From: Symbiodinium natans
Taxonomy: Eukaryota; Sar; Dinophyceae; Suessiales; Symbiodiniaceae
NCBI GenBank assembly: GCA_905221605.1
Contig: CAJNDS010002788.1
Span: 179,501 to 243,500 of the forward strand
DNA length: 64,000 nt
Direction of reading: 5' to 3'
The first letter of the stretch is position 1. Each line of letters opens with the position of its first letter. The position numbers and the translations under genes are program-made. The notes under the pieces are model-generated. The model did no database searches, was not told the DNA's origin, and saw only the letters and a list, made by a program, of their open reading frames with translations. Shown one piece after another: positions 55,170 through 64,000 of the stretch.

Positions 55170-56700
55170 GCGAGCTTGCAGACGAAGGCTGAAACCTTAG
55201 CGCTTGAGAACAAGAGCCTCAAGGCTCGATGATGCGAGGGAGAGTCCGCAGCTGCACCTGCTCACATCACATCAGCTCACATGCTCTAATCATGCCCACG
55301 TCAGGCAGCGAGCACTCGCCTCGAGAAGCAGATCTCCACGCTCACCAAGCAGGCAGACACAGCACCGTAGCATTGAGATTCACAAGCAGTTTGGATGTTC
55401 AACGTCAGGCTGACGAGCAGGCGCAGCACCTTACAACCTCCTCCCAGTCGGAGAAGGCGCTGCATGGTGACCTTCTGGTGACGGCAGCAGCTCATGCGAT
55501 GGGGTGCCAGAGGCTGCCAAGACCAAGCTGGCAGAGCTCACCGACGCATTGAAGCAGGAAAAGGCCTCTCCCGGATATGGCGACTCATGTTGCTCCAGAA
55601 GAGCAGTTCTTGTTGCTTTCAGGTTGCACGGAGAGAAGCCGAAGAACGCATGAAGTCCAACGGTGACCAGGTGTGCGCCCGCTGTTCAGTTTTCGTGCTT
55701 GCGGTGGTTACCTGTGGCTCTTTACAGGTGGAGAACTTGCAGACGAAGGCTGAAACCTTAGCACTTGAGAACAAGAGCCTCAAGGCTCGATGATGCGAGG
55801 GAGAGTCCGCAGCTGCACCTGCTCACATCACATCAGCTCACATGCTCTAATCATGCCCACGTCAGGCAGCGAGCACTCGCCTCGAGAAGCAGATCTCCAC
55901 GCTCACCAAGCAGGCAGACACAGCACCGTGGCATTGAGATTGACAAGCAGTTTGGATGTTCAATGTCAGGCTGACGAGCAGGCGCAGCACCTCACAACCT
56001 CCTCCCAGTCGGAGAAGGCGCTGCATGGTGACCTTCTGGTGACGGCAGCAGCTCATGCGATGGGGTGCCAGAGGCTGCCAAGACCAAGCTGGCAGAGCTC
56101 ACCGACGCATTGAAGCAGGAAAAGGCCTCTCCCGGATATGGCGACTCATGTTGCTCCAGAAGAGCAGTTCTTGTTGCTTTCAGGTTGCACGGAGAGAAGC
56201 CGAAGAACGCATGAAGTCCAACAGTGACCAGGTGTGCGCCCGCTGTTCAGTTTTCGTGCTTGTGGTGGTTACCTGTGGCTCTTTACAGGTGGAGAACTTG
56301 CAGACGAAGGCTGAAACCTTAGCACTTGAGAACAAGAGCCTCAAGGCTCGATGATGCGAGGGAGAGTCCGCAGCTGCACCTGCTCACATCACATCAGCTC
56401 ACATGCTCTAATCATGCCCACGTCAGGCAGCGAGCACTCGCCTCGAGAAGCAGATCTCCACGCTCACCAAGCAGGCAGACACAGCACCGTAGCATTGAGA
56501 TTGACAAGCAGTTTGGATGTTCAACGTCAGGCTGACGAGCAGGCGCAGCACCTCACAACCTCCTCCCAGTCGGAGAAGGCACTGCATGGTGACCTTCTGG
56601 TGACGGCAGCAGCTCATGCGATGGGGTGCCAGAGGCTGCCAAGACCAAGCTGGCAGAGCTCACCGACGCATTGAAGCAGGAAAAGGCCTCTCCCGGATGT
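55170..56700 (+). repeat. 561-bp tandem repeat carrying five coiled-coil exons
   Basis: Copies at about 55170-55730, 55731-56291 and 56292-56700 (the last changes after ctctcccgga). The copies differ by single bases. Each unit includes introns as well as exons. In unit order the exons encode VENLQTKAETLALENKSLK (57 nt, GC donor), AASTRLEKQISTLTKQ (48 nt, GC donor), ADEQAQHLTTSSQSEKALH, EAAKTKLAELTDALKQEK and VARREAEERMKSNGDQ (48 nt, gtgtgc donor). Most phases agree, giving roughly 93 residues per unit. The first copy starts inside exon 1 of the unit. Confidence 0.9.
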
Positions 56701-56769
56701 GGTGAGTCGTGTTAACTTTCTACTGTAGAGAGAATGTTCTGGTTGCCTCCCGTGGCCCGACGTTCGCTC

Positions 56770-56960
56770 TACTGTGAGGCTGCACGGAAGCAGGCCGAAG
56801 AACGCCTGAAGTCCAACGGTGACAAGGTGTGCGCTCTCTGTTCAAAGTTTCGTGCTTGTGGTGGCTCCTGGATGCTCCTGGTCATGTCTGCAGGTGGTGG
56901 CAAGCTTGCAGATGAAGGCTGAATCCTTGGAGGAAGAGAACGAGAGCCTGAAGGCTTGAT
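56770..56960 (+). CDS. Coiled-coil exons of a diverged unit
   Basis: Reads ARKQAEERLKSNGDK with donor gtgtgc, then after tgcag LQMKAESLEEENESLKA. These correspond to the last and first exons of the 561-bp unit but with different introns; the same version recurs at 58240-58430. Confidence 0.6.
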
Positions 56961-57710
56961 GATGGTAGCAGAGAGTCTTGGAGAGTGCCTTTGCAGCCGC
57001 CTGCGCATTCTCACGCGCCGTCCAAAAAAGCCCTTGTCTTGGTGTTACTTGGGCGCTGAACCATAACTACGATGTCGAAGCGCGTGAAGACCCCACGAGC
57101 GTAAGGTCAGCGGAAGAACCCCAAGCACACACGCATGACCACGACATGCCGGATCTGAGCTGGCTTGCGCTTATGTACAATTGTCCAAATGACATTATAG
57201 TGCGCGACACGGATCAGTCATTTTTCTGCGCGATCTCCTTGAACCATCGCAGGCGAAATCCCAAGCCACAAAACGTGCGCTGAGATCCGGGCAAGCTCTA
57301 TGCAAGCCGTGCGCAATCGCGTGCGTCCTTTTGAAGCCACTGGCCCATGTGTCTCCATCCTGGGTCGCTATAGAACGGCCAACAAGCTACTACAGTACCA
57401 CTGCTGACTCTTGAAAGCTGCCTTTCTTATACCCCTTGGCTTAGGTCTACGCAAAAGCAACGTTGTGCAACAAGGTCCACGCAAGCGCGCTCCCCCCCAC
57501 CCCCCCCCAAAGCTCAATCCTTATTATGAGGGAGTGTTTGAGTTTGTGGCCCGTTGCCTTTTACAGAGATGCTATCGACTGGTACCAATGATACTCTAGC
57601 CTGGGGTAGCCTCCCAGCTGGTCGATGTGCTTTAAACAGCAATGCGTGTGTACAGCGTGCCCAAAATCCTAAACTTCAAGCCCAAACAAATATCATCAAT
57701 TTCGCCCGCA

Positions 57711-57754
57711 CCCCCCCCCCCCCCCCCCCCACCCCCCCCCCCCCCACCCCCCCC
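57711..57754. repeat. C homopolymer tract
   Basis: 44 bases, nearly all C, broken by two A. Confidence 0.9.
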
Positions 57755-57864
57755 ACTCTGTTGGACACGTCATAAACCCGACAAGATGGTGAGCCCTGGC
57801 CCCGAAATCAACCTGGAACCATAGGAACAGAAGCCTATAGAGAGCTACCAACTAAACGCCAGTA

Positions 57865-58520
57865 AGTCTCACATGCTCACGTCAGGCAGCGAGCACGCGC
57901 CTCGAGAAGCAGATCTCCACGCTCACCAAGCTGGCAGACACAGCACCGTAGCATTGAGATTCACAAGCAGTTTGGATGTTCAACGTCAGGCTGACGAGCA
58001 GGCGCAGCACCTTACAACCTCCTCCCAGTCGGAGAAGGCGCTGCATGGTGACCTTCTGGTGACGGCAGCAGCTCATGCGATGGGGTGCCAGAGGCCGCCA
58101 AGACCAAGCTGGCAGAGCTCACCGACGCATTGAAGCAGGAAAAGGCCTCTCCCGGATGTGGCGAGTCGTGTTAACTTTCTGCTGTAGAGAGAATGTTCTG
58201 GTTGCCCCACACTGCGCAACAAAGTGGTCCGACGTTCGCTATACTGTGAGGCTGCACGGAAACAGGCCGAAGAACGCTTGAAGTCCAACGGTGACCAGGT
58301 GTGCGCCCTCTGTTCAAAGTTTCGTGCTTGTGGTGGCTCCTGGATGCTCCTGGTCTGCAGGTGGTGAGCTTGCAGACGACGGCTGAAGCCCTGGAAGAGG
58401 AGAACAAGAGCCTGAAGGCTCGATCATGGCAGCAGTTCTGGAAAGTGCCTTTGCAGCCGTTCCTGCGCATGCTCACATCAGGTGGTGAGCACTCGCCTCG
58501 AGAAGAAGGTTTCCACACTC
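57865..58520 (+). repeat. Dispersed copy of the coiled-coil unit
   Basis: Bases 57870-58156 match the exon 2-4 part of the 561-bp unit; 58157-58430 match the diverged version at 56698-56960, with a small insertion in the intron. It encodes RLEKQISTLTK, ADEQAQHLTT, AAKTKLAELTDALK, ARKQAEERLKSNGDQ and LQTTAEALEEENKSLK. Confidence 0.85.
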
Positions 58521-58669
58521 AGCAAGGAGGCGGGTACTTCGCATCCCCACACATTTGCACTCTTTACAGGGTTGCGACAGTGTTCAGAAGTATTGCATCC
58601 CCTTCGTCACGTCACTGTACAGTCATGAGTGTCGCTACACAAGCAGTACGTTGCAAGCCGGGCATCGAG

Positions 58670-59600
58670 GCCGAGCGAAAAGCTGAAGAGCTAACTTCTG
58701 CCCTGGAAGCTGAGAAGGCGCCTCACGTGCTTTCGTCCATGGCTAGGCTCAGGCAGCGATGCAATCGACGGCAGTGCATATTTTAATTAGGCCCTCGCCT
58801 CGAAGTTCGGTGCCAGGTTGCCAAAGCTGAAGCCAAGGAGGAGCGCGCCTCGCATGGGCAGGCGGGAACTTCTGAGTTGAGGAGTCAAGACCGCTCGCAG
58901 TTTAAAGCAAGCTTCGAGTCTTAGAGGTGCCCCCGAGAAGGGCACATGTTGGATCCCTCCCACCCTTGCAGGCGGAAAGACGCCTCCGGGCGGATCATGA
59001 TCGGGTGCCTCCGGCTGGGGTCAACCGTGTTCAGGGGTGCAGTTTTGCCGGCGAAAGGTAGTGAAAGGCCGTGAGTAGCACCCGTCCGAGAATTGTTCTA
59101 CAATGGGTGTTCATATTGAGGTTCTCAAAAGCTTGCGAGCGAAGTCAGAGAGCGCGGCGGCGGAGAACGAGTCGCTGAAGGAGCAGCTGCGGAGATTCGA
59201 GAAAACCTTGAGAAATGTGTAAAGTCTGTGGGCTCCCATACTCAGACTCAGATCTCGAGAGCAGCACATGCGCCCACTTGAGGGTATCCTGTGCCATTCG
59301 GTAGAATGTCTAGCGCAAACCTTGCGCAGTAGGATTGGGGACTTCAACCCAGTTCATGTTGCTGGCACATTGTCCGCGTGGGCTACAGGAAAGGTGCACC
59401 CAGCTTGAGAAGAAGTGGGAGAAGCTTCGAAAGGAGGCCCGCGGAAGGTTGCAAACGGTTTTGTTTTTGGGCTTGTGGGGTTCATATACCTAGCACGGCA
59501 CCTCCAACTGTTAATTGGCCAACATGGGTGTGGCCCAGATGACGCTGTGTAGGCAGATGAGAAGGACAAGTGCTCACAGCTGGCGATGGCGTCTCAGCAG
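58670..59600 (+). CDS. Coiled-coil micro-exon series after the array
   Basis: 58670-58717 (AERKAEELTSALEAEK, 48 nt, GC donor), 58817-58861 (VAKAEAKEERASHGQ, 45 nt, GC donor), about 59130-59217 (AAENESLKEQLRRFEKTLRN, donor gtgtaa), about 59391-59450 (CTQLEKKWEKLRKEAR) and 59553-59600 (ADEKDKCSQLAMASQQ, 48 nt, GC donor). The exon size and the A/V start match the tandem unit, so these are likely older members of the same exon family. Confidence 0.6.
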
Positions 59601-59896
59601 GCTTCTACCACTCTTGTGCCTGATATCTTGTGGGAGGGCCGTACGCTGAGGTCATGCTGGGAGGCCCAAGAGTCGCCCTTGCGGATACAAGCAAGAGATT
59701 CGGACTTTAAACGTGTTCCAGATACGTGTCCCAGATAGAAGCTAAGAAAAGCCGGTCTCCAACGAAGTTTCAAAATGTGACATGTGTGACACCCCAAGAA
59801 GTGCTCCTCGCACTTCCTGCTCAGGCACGCTTGAAGCAGCAGACGTTTAGGAGAGGATCCTTTGCGTCCGGAAGTCAAAGCAAGAAGTCAGCACCA

Positions 59897-60546
<650 letters not shown>

Positions 60547-60733
60547 ACACACACGTACTTATAAGGCGCCCACTACTTCCAGCTGAGGCCACATACCCAA
60601 ACCCTCAGAAATGTGTGTGTATTCATCTTTACAATGATAGCGTACTACTTGCATTCTGCCGTTCTAGTAGATTCTAGTCTGTTGCATTCTCCCCGTTTGG
60701 CACCACGTTGGGGCTCCTCGAGTCTCTTGGAAG

Positions 60734-61560
60734 GCCGCCCGCCTTGAGCTCCAGGAGGTGGAGGCGCGGGAGGCGCGGCTGATGGCCGACCGGGACCAGG
60801 CGGGAGCGCCTTCAGAACTCGGGGGGGGGCGTCACTTAGTCACTTTACTGCCTTCTTTGGGCTGTTAGGTATAGGGTTTTTATTGGATTGGGGCATCCTT
60901 GGGGCTTCTTGAGCCCCGCTCAGGCAGTGGCGGAGCTCCACGGGAAGGCAGATGCCCTGACGAAGGAGAACGCCTCTCTGAAGGTCGGACAAAACCCCCC
61001 CAATATCCCCCAAATCATTTCCCAATGCTCACCCTGTAGCTCTCGACGCTCGAAGGAGCCATGGCGCACGAAATCCTCGTGTCTGTTGCGAGTCATGGCC
61101 CATTCGCCTCAGCAGTAGGCATCGATGACAAAGCTGGAGAAGAAGTTGAAAGCACTTCGGAAAGAGGCCGCTTAGAGCACAAAAAAATGGCCACAGGGGT
61201 GTGCGCTTTCTTCAGGTGGGGGTGGGGGAGGGTAGCGGGCGGATGAAGAGTCATATTGGCCGGTCGACGCCTCCCCTTTGCTTCTCTCAGGCTGAGGAGC
61301 AAGCTGAGCTGGTGGCTGATGCTGTGGAGGTGCGACATGTGCGACATGGGAGGGGCTGAAGGTGTTTCTGGATCCTGCTGAGTCTTCGGTGTGGTTGAAA
61401 AGGTGCCTATAATCAATCGCCACAACCCTGAACCCTCAACCCTAAACCTTAGTCCCCCGATATTCCTCTAAGACACATTGCGACACATTGGCGGGCGGAG
61501 CGCCCCGCAAGGCCGCTCGCGCGGAAGCGGAAGGAGACTCTGCCGCCGCAATCCTGGAGG
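60734..61560 (+). CDS. Coiled-coil micro-exons
   Basis: 60734-60799 (AARLELQEVEAREARLMADR, 66 nt, GC donor), 60924-60983 (AVAELHGKADALTKENASLK, 60 nt, donor gtcgga), 61119-about 61171 (ASMTKLEKKLKALRKEAA), 61291-61329 (AEEQAELVADAVE, 39 nt, donor gtgcga) and about 61500-61560 (APRKAARAEAEGDSAAAILE). The second aligns with the first exon of the 561-bp unit at LT/LALENKSLK. Confidence 0.6.
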
Positions 61561-61799
61561 CACCTGTGATATGCTGCGTTTTGTAGCGTACTACTCGTAG
61601 CAGCTCACAGGCATAATAGCAGGTAGATGCATACGTATGTGCAATATAATATATATATATATATATATCACGAAAGCTAGCTCTGTGGAGCTGGCGGGAG
61701 TTGTCGTTTACCCATGCACTGGTATTCACCTTGTTAAGAAGCTTCCAGGGAAAAAAAGGGTTCCACACCTTAACAGGTCCGAAACCCAAGACTTAAGGT

Positions 61800-62022
61800 G
61801 GGGGTTGGGGGGGGCCCCCCCCCCCCCTTCACCTCACCATTAAGCAATTTTCGAAGATAAGGGTGCCGGCGCCCCCCCCCCCCCCCCCCCCTCCTTTAAG
61901 GTGGTTGCGTGTGGGATAAGGTAGGGGGGGGGGCCCCCCCCCTCCCCCCTCCGGTCCCCCCCCCCCACCCCACAAGGTCCCCCCCCACCCCACCCCAAGG
62001 TCCTCCCCCGCCCCCCACAGTC
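61800..62022. repeat. G- and C-homopolymer-rich tract
   Basis: Alternating runs of G and C up to 20 bases, in a presumed intron. Confidence 0.85.
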
Positions 62023-62560
62023 ACCATGCTCTGAAGCTCTGTGGTACTTTGCAGAGGTCGTATTGAACAGAGCGTCCCTGTACCTAAACTTCGATTGCGA
62101 CACGGGGTTCCAGCGGGGGAAGCAAGGGGGCTGAAGGAGTTCAGGGCTTCAGATTTCGAGTTTAGGGGTCTTCGATCTTACCTGACTAACCGGTTGAGTC
62201 TCTACATGGACTCAAACGTGCTTGTTAACAGCTGCTCAAACATGCATTCGAGACTGAAGCTGCAGCTTGGAGCAGCGATACCCATTCTGCATGTGCACGC
62301 CATCAAACTTGGGGGAGCCGTGTGCTTTGGGGGAAGTAGACTCTGGTACACGCAGCGCCGCACAAGGGTGCGCCGGCGGCTCCAAGTCCTGCCGACTCGC
62401 TGCATGCCACCCCCCTGCGGTGACTAGCTTTCGTAGCCCCTTCTCAAGTATATATTTGAGAAGTAAGTCATGTGTACAGTTCCATAGTTTAGTATTTATG
62501 ATGATCGGTTGCTGCTTTTGGGTGAGGCTTTTGCAGTATTTGTCGCATCACAGATGCGCA

Positions 62561-62634
62561 GAGCCGCGTGCTCCAAGGCAGAAGAGAAGCTCCAGCAATC
62601 AGCGGCGGCTTTGGACAAGGCGGAGGCCGCGGCG
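62561..62634 (+). CDS. Coiled-coil exon
   Basis: Reads ACSKAEEKLQQSAAALDKAE then AAA, with acceptor gcgcag and donor gtcgga. Confidence 0.55.
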
Positions 62635-62862
62635 GTCGGATTCGGCTTTCTTAAGGGAGAGAGTTGGAAGAATCTTGATGGAGCCGATTGCTCCCCAATG
62701 CCCTGCGCACGTTTCACTCCCACTTCAGGTCCCTTCAGGCCCCGTTTTCTCAGAAAAATGAGCCTCCCTTAGTATATCATCTCTTTCTATATATATATAT
62801 ATATATATATATGGGTTTGTGTCTTTTTGGGGGGCTCAGGTTTAAGAAGGGCACACGGGTTG

Positions 62863-63045
62863 CCTACCCGCGAAACATACCCCGTAACATACCTCGAAAC
62901 ATACCCCCGAAACATACCCCGTAACATACCCCCGAAATTGCAGGTAAAGTAGCTCGTGATGCCGCCAAACATACCCGAAACATACCCCCAAAACATACCC
63001 CGAAAACATACCCCGAAACATACCCGCGAAACATACCCCGACCCC
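62863..63045. repeat. 12-14-bp tandem repeat (CGAAACATACCCC type)
   Basis: About twelve units in two clusters (62868-62937 and 62967-63042) split by a 30-bp unique insert. Units vary as CGAAACATAC, CGTAACATAC and AAAACATAC with CCC or CCCC. Flanked on both sides by (TA)n tracts at 62788-62811 and 63087-63129. Confidence 0.88.
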
Positions 63046-63083
63046 AACACGTGTCGCGCGCCTCCCCATTAAAATACAAACCC

Positions 63084-63132
<49 letters not shown>

Positions 63133-63143
63133 CACTGTGTGAG

Positions 63144-63191
63144 GCCACGGCGCGGAGTCTGCAGCAGAAGCTCCAGGAGAGCCAGGCCAAG
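63144..63191 (+). CDS. 48-nt coiled-coil exon
   Basis: ATARSLQQKLQESQAK, acceptor tgtgag, donor gtggca; phase 0 at both ends. Confidence 0.58.
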
Positions 63192-63509
63192 GTGGCATGT
63201 GGGGGCTCTTGGGACACTCGAATCAAGGGGGCCCTCTGAAGGAAAGCCTCCCATTTTTTGGAAGGGCTCAGGGCTTATAGGATTATGTTTATACTTTAGG
63301 GGGTTTTTTTGGCTTTTAAGGGTTTAGGGGTGTGGCGGTTCAGTTTCCCAGCTTCGGGATCTCTCGGTGTGAGGGCCTTCGGGGCATGCTGAGGCTAATC
63401 CCACTCAAGCCCGAACACCGGTAACTTTAAGACCCGAGAGCCCACAAGAAGGAGAGCAGTATTCGGGAGTACGCTGGCGTTGGAAAGACACCCGCAAGTA
63501 GCCTCTCAG

Positions 63510-63554
63510 GCACAGGCGGAGCGGACTCGAACTGCCGAGGCACAGACGGCACAG
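63510..63554 (+). CDS. 45-nt coiled-coil exon
   Basis: AQAERTRTAEAQTAQ after ctcag. No clear donor (atcc follows). Confidence 0.42.
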
Positions 63555-63885
63555 ATCCACTTAGGTTTAGGTCGATGTTTTGAGTTCCTTAGTGGGAGGG
63601 CTTTCGGCTTTGCTAGGGGGAACGGGGGGGCCTGATTCGGAGCTTGACTTAATTGCGCTTTGCTTAAAGCTCGAGCCCAAGGAGTCATGACATCCATATC
63701 CACAGCTTTTTCAAACGATCGCAACTGCCCCTAAGCCCACATGGCGAGATTGGGGCCTTCGGCCCTGCCACACCAAAGACTGCAACAGTCTGTCCGGTAC
63801 CCTTAGCCACAGCCCCTTGCAGCCCATCCCAGCCCTAAGCCCCCCTCATAAGCCCACCTCATCCCCCGCAACAACCGGAGCCGCC

Positions 63886-63951
63886 ATGGCACTGCCGGTG
63901 GCCGTGGACCGTGCCAATTGGCCCTCCGATGCGTCCCTGGACGAGGCCCAG
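63886..63951 (+). CDS. Candidate first coding exon at the window edge
   Basis: The ATG has an ideal context (gccgccATGG). Twenty-two codons (MALPVAVDRANWPSDASLDE..) end at CAG before gtatta, exactly as for the exon at 36419. It could start a new gene that continues beyond the window or be an internal exon. Confidence 0.4.
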
Positions 63952-64000
63952 GTATTAGTCCTCGGAGTACCAACAAGTACCCTTTGTGGCCCAGACGTGG

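Noticed and set aside
62863-63045. CRISPR-like or iteron array
   Set aside because: Unit length varies, no spacers are present, and it lies among introns of a coiled-coil locus.

Overview
This window looks like nuclear DNA of a dinoflagellate. The evidence is indirect. Every convincing gene lies on the + strand. Many introns that restore a continuous protein frame start with GC (some apparently GA) instead of GT. Introns hold TTTAGGG telomere-like tracts and many simple repeats, and no prokaryotic signals are seen. No rRNA, tRNA or spliced-leader gene was recognised. Exon limits come from reading-frame logic and protein similarity, not transcripts.

Layout. (1) 0.1-2.5 kb: short exons of an unidentified gene, including a 20-nt and a 14-nt micro-exon present in two copies. 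(2) 3.0-5.2 kb: an MFS transporter of the Spinster-like type, its C-terminal half cut into small exons. (3) 6.46-7.05 kb: a small protein with one membrane segment followed by an ADF/cofilin-type domain. (4) 9.0-29.3 kb: the dominant feature, a very large extracellular-type gene (or closely packed set) with about 51 tandem six-cysteine PAN/Apple-like repeats, then ricin-B-type lectin exons, then a glycoside hydrolase resembling families GH71/GH99. Several blocks of the array are recent near-identical duplications. The apparent stops at 11.7 and 15.2 kb fall inside introns that can be spliced in frame, so one protein is the simplest reading. (5) 29.3-33.7 kb: no convincing gene.

(6) 33.7-64 kb: a long stretch of coiled-coil micro-exons, often 45-66 nt and phase 0, spread among introns rich in microsatellites. 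At 55.2-56.7 kb a 561-bp genomic unit with five such exons is repeated in tandem, with another copy at 57.9 kb. A class V aminotransferase gene (51.5-53.0 kb, one short GC-AG intron) sits between two groups of these exons on the same strand.

How the parts relate: the PAN-lectin-hydrolase gene reads as a secreted or surface glycan-binding and glycan-cleaving protein. The coiled-coil exons read as a long structural or cytoskeletal protein. The transporter, ADF-like protein and aminotransferase look like independent neighbours. The two large loci share one style of evolution: expansion by repeated in-frame units, whole repeats in one and whole micro-exons with their introns in the other.
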